NCBI GenBank assembly: GCA_009792885.1
Contig: WMCF01000024.1
Span: 10,971,995-11,035,994 of the forward strand
Length of the DNA: 64,000 bases
Direction: 5' to 3'
DNA from: Eremophila alpestris peregrina
Taxonomy: Eukaryota; Chordata; Aves; Passeriformes; Alaudidae
Part shown: positions 52,413-64,000 of the stretch, in pieces
Position numbering within the stretch: the first letter of the stretch is position 1
Layout: each line of letters begins with the position of its first letter
Made by a program: the position numbers and the translations under genes
Notes under the pieces: generated by a model
Told to the model about the DNA's origin: nothing
Database searches by the model: none
What the model saw: only the letters and a program-made list of their open reading frames with translations

Positions 52413-53564
52413 TAGTATACCGTTCTTTAATGATATAGCACTTAACTTACAGTTAATAGTTCACAAACTCTTCAGAGTTATTAAAATTAAACTGTTTTGA
52501 TTATTTCAAATGTTGTGGGGAAAGGCTTCTCATTCCTGTATCTAGTCAGTGGCTTAGCCATGAGGGAGAAGGTAAACTGCAGTAAAAGCAGGAAAACTTA
52601 AAATGCATTGAAAGGATAATTGAGAAGTCATCACCCCTGTTATTGATTTCCTCACAGCAGAGAAAGCTTTGTAGCAGATGAGAGCCTGGCTCTTCATTCT
52701 CCCACCTTGAAGAAAAGTGGTTGTAGGAGAGCTTTTGGTTATTGCTCTCAACTGGGTAAAATATTTGAGGGCTTTGTTTGGCTGAGGTTACCTATTAGAC
52801 TGTAATATAGGCAGATTCACTGAAAGGGGGGAAATTGTTTAAGAAGCTGAAGAGGTGAACTGTGCTGCAGTGGCTATGCTTTTATCAGCCTGTGAGAGCC
52901 AACTAAAATGTGTCAGGAATATTCTGCAGTCTCCTGTAGGACTCTTCATGCTCTGCAGTAAAAGCATGGACCTGTCACAGCATTTGTACACCTGAGTTAA
53001 TCAATCTCCATCACTTTTGGAAGCTGGTGTGGGACTCAGGCTGCATTTCAGAGATGTAAGAACTGCTCTGCCTGCTCGGCTCTCTCTGAGGGCCAAACCC
53101 ATCAAGAGAACTCCTCACAGGACAGAAAATGCCAGATATTCACGTGTATAACCCCAGGATGTAGCAAAGTCAAAGTCACTTCACACTGAATCATCAAAAA
53201 ACCTCCCTGATCAATTAAAAAAAAAAAATCACTGAAGTATTTCTGAGTGTCTGAGTAACCTCCAGAGCAAGAAATAACACTTGTAACTGTGAAAAGAACT
53301 AAGTGAACAGGGATTATAAATTAGAGAACTTTATTCATAATAATGTTGTAAGAGGAACAAGTAGAAGAATAATATTACTCTATCAAATAGCTTATGTGTC
53401 TGGATCCCTGTGAAAAGCAATCAAAAATTTGCACAGTGAGAGAGAGGAACTGGAGATCTTAGCACAGTGTCAAGATTATGATGTAATTGTTGTTTAGAGA
53501 CTTAAAGGAATAATTCACATATTATAAATACTAAATAATATTTGAATTTTACAGGAATATATCT
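52413..53564. other. non-coding stretch, no gene recognised
   Basis: All frames are short. An A11 run lies at about 53218-53228. Nothing else was identified. Confidence 0.55.
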
Positions 53565-53690
53565 GTAAAAGAAAAAAAAGAAAAGAAAAACAAAAAAAGA
53601 AAAACAAAAAAAGAAAAACAAACAACTCCCCCCAAACAAACTAAAAACCACAACTAAAAAAAAACAAAAAACAAAAAAACAGAAAAACCT
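53565..53690. repeat. A-rich low-complexity repeat
   Basis: About 125 bp are built from variants of aaaagaaaaacaaaa. An approximately 15-bp period is visible three times (gaaaaacaaaaaaa), broken by a short C-rich insert (actccccccaaac) at about 53626-53638. It is not preceded by a recognisable retroposed gene. Confidence 0.85.
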
Positions 53691-55356
53691 GAGAGTGGTA
53701 TCTGGGATTTTTTGTTTTTTTTCAGTGTAAGAGCAGGAGAATTATAGGTCAAACAACTTAATTTCAGTTTTGGGAAAAACAGCAAACCAAACATACTCCT
53801 GGTTTTTCTTTCCACTTTTCTTACTCTGATCTCCAAGCAAATGTCTCAATAAAAGTGCCCAGATGTACAACTCAAGTGGAAGAGCATCTTACAATTAAAA
53901 CTTGGGACAGTTTTTCTGCACCTTCTGCTGCCCCTTCCAGCCCCATGGCCAGCCCCGTGTTCTGGTTGGCTTTAATTACAAAATATCACCATATTTTGAT
54001 CCTCATGCCTCAGGTTTGCTACACTGCAAGTCCTCTGATTTGTTTTGAAGTAAACTCTGCTATTGATAAATTTTTAAGTGGGTATGGGGTTAGTACAGCC
54101 TTAAAGTAAATTTTTTCCAAGGGTTGTAATTTCTTCAACAAGAGTCAGGTTCTGTTTGATTCCAGACACTCTGTAGAGAAATATTTTGCAGGCTGAATTT
54201 CCAAGTACTCTCCAGTACCTGAGCTGACTTGTGTGCCCATAATGAAAGTGCTGTTTTTATCAGGAGAAAGACATATCCTGATATCCATGGTGTCACACCC
54301 TACCCTCTCTTGTAGCGGGGAAAAAGGGAAATAACATTGTTCCAGTGCTAAATCCTTTCTGTCACAGCTGGAACCAAGGCAGTGCCCTGCAGGAACCTGC
54401 CCTGAAGGGGGGTTACAGCTTTGATCCCCAGCAGACACGGCGTGGCAGCCTCTTATCCAAAATTTCTTTGGCCACCAGTGAGAAACCCAGATAGTCCATG
54501 ATGTATTTGGACCTTAAATGTGAGTGCAGTGCCCTATGAGTGACATTTGGAGGGGTTTTGCTGTGTCTTGTCATTTTAACTTCAATCTTTGACAGCCTTG
54601 TTATGTGGACCCCAAATTAGGGGTTTGGTCTCCTTCCCAAAGGATTTGCTGTATTTTGTATCTAGAACACATATAACTTTTTATACAATTAATGAAGTAA
54701 ATGAGCAGAAAATGTAAACCTCACTGTTCAGCTTTTAAATTGTATCACCAAGTTGTTGTGGGTGTGTGTTTGCTTTGTTTCTTCTTGTGTTGGTTTTGCT
54801 TTGTTTGGTTGTTTTTTTAACCACAACTAAGGTTATGGTCTCTATCCAAGCCCCTACATCCATTAAATTGTGAGGAAAGTTCAGATTTGGATTTTGCATA
54901 CTTTGAAAATCAAATTAGCTTTCAATTATTTAGGGACTTGTCTTCAAATTTCCTTCTGAATGCAAATTCTTAAACACTTTTCTTACCCAGAAGAGTGTCT
55001 TCCTCCCAGGTTAACATTACCAAAGTTACTTTATAGTTTAATTACTGTTTTGTGTAAGGTTTAGAATCAATAGTCTTGCAAAGAGCTTCTGCTCTGAGAA
55101 CTGAAGTTTACAGTATCTTTATGTAAGGTGTACAGCAATATTTTATAATATAAACTTTTTATGAACTTGAAATGCCACATGAATGCCTTTAGCATTGCAG
55201 CAGACCAGAAAACCCAACCTAACATAGAAATGTATCCTGGCCTATGAAAGTCTTTCCAACTTTGATTTCAATACCTTCATCACAATTATAGCAACCTCCC
55301 ATACTCCTTGCAGATGTCTTGAATTTATGAGCCATTTTTCATATGGAGTTTTTAAG

Positions 55357-55360
<4 letters not shown>
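53691..55360. other. non-coding stretch, no gene recognised
   Basis: The largest frame is 97 codons (54145-54438, minus) and is unrecognised. A G/T-rich patch (gtttgctttgtttcttcttg-like) lies at about 54760-54820. No repeat family was identified. Confidence 0.55.

Positions 55361-55403
<43 letters not shown>
55361..55403. repeat. poly(T) run of 43
   Basis: An unbroken run of 43 T (43 A on the minus strand), the longest homopolymer here. On the minus strand the sequence just upstream of the A run has no AATAAA, only TATTAAGA-like words, and no gene remnant. That argues against a processed pseudogene tail. The exact length is sensitive to sequencing error. Confidence 0.95.
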
Positions 55404-55404
<1 letters not shown>

Positions 55405-56708
55405 TTAATAGACTGGTCATCCTCATATCTTAATAAAACAAAAATTGAATTATATGCACCACTAAGCAAGCATGACAGGACTTTTGCTAGCAGATGTAAA
55501 GTGTGAAAACCTGTGGGAAAATCCCATTCATTTTAGGTTCCACTTGAGAACGCTGCAGTGCACTGCAAATGGATTCAGTCTGAAAAACACAGAAGCAGGG
55601 GAACAATGGAAATCAATGATTTGAACCTAATTAAAAAGACCTGATAAAAATTCTGGAGAGCCAGATGGCAAAGTCAATTTCTCTGTATAATATCTGTGCA
55701 GATAAAGAATATGATTAGCTGTTGACATTCTGCAAGGGTAGAATGATCTTATCAGCAGGATGTCAAAGTATTTCTTTAACAGTATTAGACTGCGCTTTTA
55801 TAACTATAGTACACCTGACTTAATGGAAATCATTTTTCTTCCAGGAAGTATGAGACATAATGTTTTTCTCAGATGTCACAGTGCAAAACTCACGAGTTGG
55901 TTATCTTGATAAAAGCTTTAGACTTTGACTGCTGAAGGCAGACACGTACATGACTTGAACATTAAAGCCGAAATCAAACTCCAATTATAGGTGTTGGTGA
56001 ACACTTTTGTGAGTATTTATCTCTACATTTGTGTTTGTAGATTCCAGACAATTCTGTTGAATTAGGGTAAATTTTGGAAAATGGAGATTCCTGTACATAT
56101 GTGAGTGAAGCAAATGTTTCAGTACGTTCAGCTGAGCTGTTCAGTATTTGTGCAAAAGGCTTAAAAAGACAAAATGAATAAATGATGTGATGGTTCTATA
56201 GCTAAAATAGTCACGCTGGAGAAAAGATTTCTGTATCTTTTAGCTCCTCCTCCACTTCATAGACTGGAATCACCAAAGTGTAGACTGAAAGGGGATGATT
56301 TGAGGGTTTCCTAGGAGGGAGAGGAGCCAAATTTAAATGTTTTTACAGTAAGAATTGAATCTAGATCCTGGATATGGCAGACAAGAGTGGTCTGATCACA
56401 CATCTACTGAGTAAAGCAACTTACAATTATGCATCATTGTTTTTTCATTGTCTTCCCTTGAGGCTTTGGCTGTAATAATTTGTAATAAAAGTTGTATTCA
56501 GAGATCTGCAGTGAATGTGGGTGCTAGCAGGATTATGAGCCATTTAATTTTGGTTTAAAAACTGGTCACCTGGGTGTTACTGATGTTAGCTTTTGGGAAA
56601 AGAGGACTTGGATGCTTTGTTTACTCCTGAGTTCATCAGGCTGGTTCAGTGCTGGGTATTCCAAATCCCAGGGAGCTGATGACTGCTGTGAGCTCTTGTC
56701 CCCTGCAG
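55404..56708. other. AT-rich non-coding stretch, no gene recognised
   Basis: Dense stops in all frames until about 56560, where a more open, GC-richer block begins. No repeat or RNA gene was recognised. Confidence 0.55.
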
Positions 56709-56939
56709 AAGTTCTCCTGCAGAAGCTCCTGTCTGTGTTCTCCAGACAAGAGTTGCAGCATGGGTGGAAAATTAAGAAAAGAAGTGTTTGCTGGTTGGCT
56801 CTATTTCTCTGTTTGGTGGTCTGGATTTCAGGGGCTGGAGCTGTTTCAGTCTGGCTGCTAGACACTGGAGTGTGTCCAAGTTTTAGGGACAGTTCTGTGG
56901 CCAGGCCACATTTCATTCTTCCCCCTTTCCCTGTGCTTG
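56709..56939 (+). other. candidate exon (unproven)
   Basis: The segment is preceded by gagctcttgtcccctgcag, a good acceptor context, and followed by GTGAGTG at 56940, a good donor core. It is 231 nt long, an exact multiple of three, and lies wholly inside a 111-codon plus-strand frame (56612-56947). The predicted peptide has a Lys-rich stretch, a hydrophobic segment of about 20 residues (LALFLCLVVWISGAGAVSVW) and a Cys/Pro-rich end. Against it, a 136-codon minus frame and a second plus frame are also open across the block, and I recognise no family. Confidence 0.15.
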
Positions 56940-59900
56940 GTGAGTGATCTTTTATTGTGCAATGCAGCAGAGACATATCACATTTAACTTTTCTGGAGTG
57001 CTGCTAAATGTATGTCTGCCTGTTACTTCTTTATTTTTTTCCTCCCTAAAAAAGAAGCAATCTGCATTAACTGCTGGTATTTCATGCATTACTGCTCTTT
57101 ATGTGCATCAAACTTCTTTGTCCATAAATATTAGTTTTTCTAACATAACCATTAATTTTTCTGAATTCAGACAATAAGAAACATAAGCTACAACTCTTTT
57201 AAAATGCTTCAATAATTATGGACAGCCTGTGATGCAAGCAGCTCAGGTATAAATTTTAGAACAGATGAATCTTCCTTAAACTACACTAATTAAAGTGGCT
57301 TTAAAAATCTGGGCTAAGGATAAAGCAGATGATGCTTTACACTGGTAAAACAGAAGACTGTCTGACAAGGCTTGTCTGGCACACAGTGCAGGGGGAACAG
57401 TTCTGAGTAATTGAGTGTTGAAATCTTCTTTCTTTATAGCTTTCAGATAAAATCTGAAGCAGAACTGCTGACTAGCAATTTGCAAAAAAACAATATTCAG
57501 ATCCTGGCTTTAAAGCAACCTAAATTAGTCTGTTTCACTTGCATATTTTAATTTAAACACCTTTTAAACACCTCTGAGCCCTTTAACACTTCGACTATGT
57601 CTCCCCTGGGAATTTTAAAGGACTGGCTGAATATAGGATGTGGCTCATGGCAGTTATTGACTCGTGCCCTTTATTGAGATATTAGACTTCATTATGCTAA
57701 TGTGTCTCAGTCCATGCTGAACTTTTAAAAAGGAGTAATACTTCTTATTAAGTGATAATAGATGAGGTAACACAGATGAGGAGCCTCTCCTGAACAAGAT
57801 GCAACTTGGGGTAATCAGGGTTCCAATAACTGATCACCAATTGGTTGCTGAGCATAGGAGCTGTCACTAATGCATTGTTCTTCAGACAAATGCAGTTCCC
57901 ATTGTCCCAGTGGAACAAGTCACTGTATTGAAAATCCTTTCTCTATCCTTAAGACAATTTAGAGGCCTGAAAGTCCTCTTACTGTGGAAACAAGAAGTGT
58001 AGCAGAATTTACCTGCTGTCTTATGATTCTCTTAACTAAGTGTGAAACTAATACGTTCTGTGGTAAAAACTATACCTCTATTTCCTTCGTGATATAGTTC
58101 AATGGAGTATTTCATAGGTGATTAGATCCCATCTAATCTTCCTGGATTTCGAAAGTTCCATTTTTTCTTCTAATCTGTGTTTTGTATTGCATAGATATCA
58201 AGATAATATTGCGAATGACTTATGCAGTTTTTGTTTTTGAAGTTAAAAGTGTAATAATCATTTAGTCCTTGGAGTGAAAGTAATTTTCCAGCCTTTATTT
58301 CCTCACCCTTATGTTCCCCACTTACTTTGTGTGTGTGGTTGTTCTAGATCTGCATTTTTTGATGCTGTAGTTATTTCTGTTTTATTGTACAGCACATCTG
58401 CAGCACTGCTGGGAGTATTTCTGATGATCTCATTACTGGATCAAAGCTTCAGTCTCTTGGGTCACAACCCTGCTTAATGTTCTTGTGCAGACCCCTCCAG
58501 ACTTCCACTGAAAACAGCACTTTGTGCTCATAAAAGCAATTGCTCAGGACATAAGCAGCCAGAAAAGAAAAACAAAAAGAAAAATACAAATAAAGGCAGT
58601 ATAAAAGGTACTTGAGGCTTTTGAGTAAAAAAAAGGGAAATGGGGTTTATGGTATCAACTTTTCATTCTATCTGCTTGTCATGTTGGTCTGTCATGTCCA
58701 AAAATCAGCCATTTATTATTTAAAGATGTGAAAACATAGAAAAAAAATGAAGCTTGAAGTTGACAACTGTATTTTAAAAATATAATTTATGATCCTGGAA
58801 TGGGACTCGAGAACATTTTTATTTTTCAGACACTGGTATCTTTCTTTTACCTACATTAGATGAGCATAGCACTATTTTATGAATTGTAAAAGCTTCCCAT
58901 TATTAAGCCGTGATGGAATATAATGAGAAAAAATATGGACTCTTGCTTTCTGTTCAATGGGAAAACTTTTCCAACTTGGCCAGCTGACAGGAGAGGAACA
59001 ATCCGTTGTGGAAATAACAGGGTAACAGGGAATAATAGATAAGCAGGGGCAGCCTTGAGATAATGCAAGCTGAGGTCTCACCTGCATGCAGGGATGACAA
59101 CAGCCCCACAGCATCGGGTAACTCGGGCAGAGAGGGAGTGATCCTCATCCCAGGTGAGACTCAGGTGGGATGGCTGTCCCTGCAGCAGCCCAGGCTGGGG
59201 AAAGAAGCTGTCCCAGGGCACAGGGATCTCTGTGGGACACAGGAATGGGCACACACAATGGATCCATCACACCCAGGGCTTAGAGACCAGCCGTGTTTCA
59301 GTGTCCCTCCATGAAATGCTTCTGTAAAACACTGGATGTTTTACAGAAAACTCTGTGTTCCCCAGTGTTCAAATGTTCTGCCATGGGAGCTGCAGGTAAC
59401 TCCAAAAATTTTTTATGCTGTATTCATGCATCTAAAAACAGCAAATGTTGTACATCAGTTGCTTATTCTGATCATAACTTTGCTAAGATGCCAATAATGG
59501 TCTGAGAGTGCTAAGCGCTGTCTTGTGAGGAAAGCTAGGCCACCACTGAAATTTGAAATAATCTTCTGGGAATCTGCCTGATGGGAAGATCATAAAAACA
59601 TCTGAGTTCTTCCTCAAGGCAAGAGCCTGATATAATTTTGGAAAGTTTTGGCATTGCATGAGAAAAGGTATTTTTCCAGAAAGTTTGTCTTTGCATTTAG
59701 GTGCCTCTTCTGCTCTTGCCAGTACAAATTGCATTTCCTTATCCTACATAGTCCTTCATTTGGAAAAAAAATAGAAAGGGGAGGGGAGGTATGAGAGGGA
59801 AGGGGTTTGCAGATCCTCTAGCAAAGAAGATTTTAAGGCGTAAATAACTGCAATGTGAACTTATTGCCACATGTAATATTGCCTCTTGATTGATCACCTT

Positions 59901-62645
59901 GGAAACAGCCTGAAGTCTTTGTTTTCTGTAGTTGCTCTACCGTGTTTTAAAAGCAGAGGATGAGTGAGACACAGATCTAATAAGATTTAACTCTTCCATG
60001 GTAAGAACCTGTAATCAGATATATATTAATTAAATATATAATGAATTAGATACATTAATTACCAAATAATGTGTTAGTTATTATATTAATATAATTTGTT
60101 ATTAATCATGTAATAATATCTATATATTTTAATTGCTTGATTCTGGCTGTAGCTTTTGAAATAGAAAAGCCTTCCATGTGAATTAAGAGAGTACTGTCAC
60201 TCTATCAACTTCCATCTTTGTACCAGTAAATTTGCTTTTCTGCCCTTCCAAGAGCCTCTTAAACAGATAATAAAATGAACATGTTAGGTTCAATGTTTTC
60301 ATATTTCAGAAATTTTTGGATAAGGAAGCCTGTACTGCTTTGCTGAAAATATCTATAAGTGGCACCCCTAAAACTGACCTGGTCTGGTGCTGCTGGCTCA
60401 GAGAACTGCCAGTGGAGTCTCAAAATCAGCTTGAGTAGCTCGTGCCAAGCTAATGGATGTGTGTGTTTGTGTGCCTGTCTGTTGGAGAAATGTTTATTAC
60501 ATAACCCAAAATAACACACTCCTGTGCAGATAGATGGACTGGGAATTTTCCCTGAGTGGTGGTGTAGGAGTCCTGTTACACAGCCCGAGTGACCCTGCAT
60601 GAACTGGGGGAATCACAGCACACATCGTTTAATGCTCTCCCATTTTTCCTCCTGATCATTTGCACAGGAGGAGAATTGATGTTGCTCACAGTAGGCTCTC
60701 TTCTGTGTTGCTTTTGTAATCTTTACTGATGTAAATTAATATTTAGCCACTTCTCTTTTCACTGGATTTCGTTACAAGTGTGTGGTATCAGCATTCCCCT
60801 CGAGCACAATCCTAAGTGCAAAGCATCACAGAGCTGGAATTCCTCTGGTTTCCTCCATGAGCTCAGCTCAGTCAGTGTTTTAAAAGACTCTTCTTAAATT
60901 TTGCAAAGCCCCACATTTAATATTATTTTGAGCTTTTTAATACTCTGGGTTTAGAGTGTTCACCAGGCTACAGTATTTCACCAAGTGAATAAGTGACTAC
61001 AGTTTAGGATTTGAATTGGGGATTTAGGCAGGAGAGGACCAAAAAAAAATTTCCTTAACCTGTAGAGGAGATAGTTTAAATAATCACAGTTTCCAGACTG
61101 TAATTTTCTGTTCTTCCTCAACAACTCATACTGCTACAGTGTATTCCTGTAAATCGGAGTTTTTATTTAATTAATGGCAGTGAAATTGTGCATGAAAGAT
61201 AGGTTAAGTTGCTTTTATACCCCTCTGTCATAGTCTGAGTGGTGGGAGATACTGACACCAACACTGGGGTAAATTCTTCACATCAGTGACACAAATATTC
61301 TTCTTAGATTTTTTTGACTGGGGAGTGCTTTGATTTCTCTCAGCTCACTCAGCATTATTTGATTTGGTTGTTCATCAGATTTCTTTAAATTTGCATGCAT
61401 TGTCTTTCTATTTGCTGGAATGCTGTATTGCAAGGTAAAGTGAATTATAGATTAATATGCAAGTGGAAAATGCAAAATAACTGGAGTATGCAAAATATAA
61501 GGAAAATTTTAAACAGCTCTTGGTGGTTGGAGGGGTCAGAAAAGTATTTACCTCAGAGTAAGTATCTATCACCAAATATGTACAAATGAACCATTTCAAT
61601 TGGTGCTGACTTTTCCATTCCCCTGTGATACGCTTGAGGGAATTCTGGGGTCAGCAGCTGTTAGGGAGTCCCTAGAAACTGTTTGCTGACTGATCCATGT
61701 GTAATTAGGGAACAAATTGGAGGAGGTCGTAGAAAAGGGCAATTCTCATATCAGAGGCTGAAGGAATTATCTCATCTGCCTCATTGCTGAATCAATCTTA
61801 TCCCCTTTCCAACCAACAAAATTCAATTAACTTTTATGAATTATTTAGCCACACTGGAGGCTTAGATAATATTAATATTTGTGTTTCAGCCTGTTTTGTG
61901 CAAGGAATATAAAATATTTCTTCTTTATCATCAATCAAACTCCAATGTAAAGCATAATTTTCTATTTCATTGTTTTAAGAAATACCTTCTTAATCTCACC
62001 CGATGTTTACTGGAAAATGTTACATGGTAACTATTGCTTGTGTTTCGATTATTAATTGCCTCAGAAGAATATCAAGAATTCTATGTAATTTGAATTATAG
62101 ATTTTTAATTATTTTTTTACTCAATGGCAACTTTTTAAACAAAACCTTTTAGAACTTTAATGCTACCAGACAAATTGCAATCTGCTCCCACAACTCAAGA
62201 ACAGTGTTCCTACAGTATTTATGTCTTTGACAAAAGAGTTTAGTTCTTGTCTGAGGAAGTGTGCTCCAGAGAAGCTAAGAATAAAACAGGATTGACTTGT
62301 AGACAGGAAAGAACTTATTTTGTGTCTCAAAAAATGAAAGATTGTCAGTCCTTCACTCACTTCCTGCACTGTTCTTAGTATTATAGCAAAGATCTAGTCA
62401 TCAAAACTGAGAAATTAGGAATGTGAAGGCTTGACAAGCCAATCACAACAATGAGAATGTCTCCTGCAAGTACTCAGTGGAATAAGACAGGCTTGGAGGG
62501 GGGAGAGAGACACTGCTTGAGTGGTTATGGAGCCACTCGTGCCCAATTTGTGATGAAGGGGTAAAAAACCCTGTGCAACTCCTTCCCCCAGCTGGTTATT
62601 CCAGCTCCTGGGTGAGAACTACAGTCTGCAGGAACTTCGTGTTGT
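56940..62645. other. AT-rich non-coding stretch, no gene recognised
   Basis: The largest frame is 113 codons on the minus strand at 60259-60600, unrecognised. An A-rich patch (gaaaagaaaaacaaaaagaa) lies at about 58562, a G/A-rich patch (agaaaggggaggggaggtat) at about 59772, and an extremely AT-rich segment at 60017-60135. A GC-richer patch at 59050-59310 matches no repeat I know. The interval 62520-62645 next to the LTR below could hold some internal retroviral sequence, but this is not established. Confidence 0.5.
60017..60135. repeat. AT-rich low-complexity segment
   Basis: About 120 bp are almost free of G and C, with repeated attaat/atatta words such as tatatattaattaaatatat. There is no regular period. 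It may be a melting-prone segment or simply neutral AT-rich sequence. Confidence 0.7.
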
Positions 62646-63007
62646 TGATGCTTTTTGAGGCTACTTAAAAACAGAGGCCAGACAGAATTAAGGTAATAAA
62701 AAGCAGTTACATTTATTGAAGGGCCTTCAGGTACATTTAGGGCAGAAAAAGCCCCCCAGGGGCTACACCCAAAAATGGACCACGGGTCATGGGTTTTTGC
62801 ACTTTCATAAGTTTGGTCCATTTGCATATTGGGGAGTTGAACTTCCAATTACAGCTTCAGGTAATGAAGTCATTTACCCAAGTTTGCTCCCTTCAGCTCA
62901 CTTTTGTTTACATCTCTCAGGCCTGAGGCAGTGAGGTGTCCTTGATTCCAAGGCCTGGAGAGAAATTGTTGTCTTTGACCAAAATGGGAAAGCAGCAGCT
63001 AACGCTG
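62646..63007 (-). mobile_element. probable solitary or partial LTR of an endogenous retrovirus, minus orientation
   Basis: Read on the minus strand, a U3-like part contains an AATATGCAAATGG octamer-like element. It is followed by GCCCTTCAATAAATGTAACT, a polyadenylation signal (plus about 62710-62722), and then a T/G-rich stretch ending in GCCTCAAAAAGCATCA. The order promoter-like element, short gap, AATAAA, U5-like end is what an LTR shows. The TGATGC...end at 62646 is my best guess for one boundary. The other boundary and a target-site duplication could not be fixed. No gag, pol or env was found nearby. The layout resembles passerine ERV LTRs that I recall only loosely. Confidence 0.5.
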
Positions 63008-64000
63008 TGTGTGGAGTTTGGAGTTATGCACTAAAGAACTGCAGGATTACAAATGCATGAAAAATGTAAAAGCTGAAATCCTAAGGTATCATTGCTACCC
63101 CAGCACTGTCACTCCTTCCTGAGCTGGTGGTTTAAACTTGTGGGAGGATGGATATATGCAAAAACCAGAGTCAGAGTGAGGCAAGTGTGAACTGCATCTC
63201 CAGCCCTTAAATAATTTACCTCAGGCTTTTTCTTCTCGAGCACTGTGGCCGTTCCAGCCAGCACTTGTGCATGAAAATTAGTTATCCAGCAGTTGTGTGC
63301 TGTGCCTTCACTTGAGCTGGGACAATATTGTATGACATCCTCTCTCCTTGAACTATCATATCCTTCCCCATCCGTCAGGTATTTTATCAGTCCCCTCTGT
63401 TTTCTCTTGAATTTCCTTATGCTGATCTAATATTAAATTTTACCCTGATTTTTCACTGCATCTTTTCCATTTACTTTAATTAAATGTTCGAGCCTTGTGG
63501 ATCAAGATAACTTTTATTAAAGTTAATAAATGTATGGTCCTTACGGATCTGCTTGTAGCTCCTTGTAGTTTCTCCTGGCTTCATCAAAGCCAAGGATTCT
63601 AGAGATAGAATGAGGCTATAAGAGAGATGGTAAATCTGAATTTATGAGAAATTTATGACATGAATTTCAAATGCAAGCAGCTCATTTTTCCTTAAGCACA
63701 AGTGCAGCGTTACCAATCAGGCTGGAGAGATACCTTTGTGAAACACCTTAGTCAATCACACATCAAACATGATTGGGAAGATAAAAATTTACTTACAAAA
63801 GCACCCAGGTTCCCACTGAAATTTGGCATGTTGATTGTAGATGTTGAATAATTTACAAGTCTGAGCAGTGCTGGCAGTGCCAGGAAGAAATGCTAATTCT
63901 TGTACAGGAATGTGCTGTCCTGTAACTTTGATTTTACTCTGCTCTCAACAATCTCACCTTTCAAGTGAATGGAGCTCAGAACTGATTTTTCCAAGTGTCA
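63008..64000. other. non-coding stretch, no gene recognised
   Basis: No open frame of note, repeat or RNA gene was found up to the end of the window. Confidence 0.55.

Noticed and set aside
55404..55500. Processed pseudogene ending in the 43-base A run on the minus strand
   Set aside because: No AATAAA precedes the run, no coding remnant was seen, and bird genomes have few processed pseudogenes.
55610..55640. GGTTCAAATC-like T-loop on the minus strand, suggesting a tRNA
   Set aside because: The flanking bases cannot form the 5-bp T stem, and no anticodon or acceptor arm follows.
62521..62550. A primer-binding-site-like motif (ttgggcacgagtggc on the minus strand) beside the LTR at 62.6 kb
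   Set aside because: It does not match a tRNA 3' end convincingly, and it sits about 100 bp from the preferred LTR boundary.

Overview
This 64 kb window looks like non-coding nuclear DNA from a bird, probably a passerine. The main evidence is seven short, diverged pieces of the CR1 non-LTR retrotransposon. Several end in the typical avian CR1 3' tail (ATTCTGTGATTC-like), and they lie in both orientations. Two blocks also read as solitary LTRs of avian endogenous retroviruses. The sequence is AT-rich, short ORFs occur on both strands, and there is no operon-like spacing, ribosome-binding-site pattern or dense coding. That rules out a bacterial or phage origin. The passerine assignment rests on remembered LTR style and is an inference.

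Layout: 1-16.6 kb is AT-rich DNA with several small tandem duplications (5.45-5.50, 5.81-5.88, 9.62-9.66 and 9.94-10.0 kb), a trinucleotide microsatellite at 7.3 kb and one exon-like stretch at 14.25-14.51 kb. From 16.6 to 33.5 kb there are five CR1 pieces (16.7, 22.5, 27.1, 29.7 and 33.3 kb), a 24-bp minisatellite (18.16 kb) and some richer-GC patches. From 33.5 to 47.5 kb there are GC-richer patches at 35.2-35.7 and 42.7-43.1 kb, a pyrimidine-rich tract at 36.6 kb, CR1 pieces at 40.8 and 44.1 kb, and a repeat-poor stretch at 45.2-45.95 kb. From 47.5 to 64 kb there is an LTR at 47.5-48.0 kb, AT and A-rich simple repeats at 52.4 and 53.6 kb, a 43-base T run at 55.36 kb, an exon-like stretch at 56.71-56.94 kb and a second LTR at 62.65-63.0 kb.

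I found no protein-coding gene, tRNA, rRNA or known small RNA that I can support. The longest open frames (199, 187, 159 and 158 codons) have no recognisable domain and overlap other open frames. The window is best read as a gene desert or a long intron. I did not find a new biological system. The leads below are candidate exons, LTR remnants and tandem repeats, all testable by alignment or expression data.
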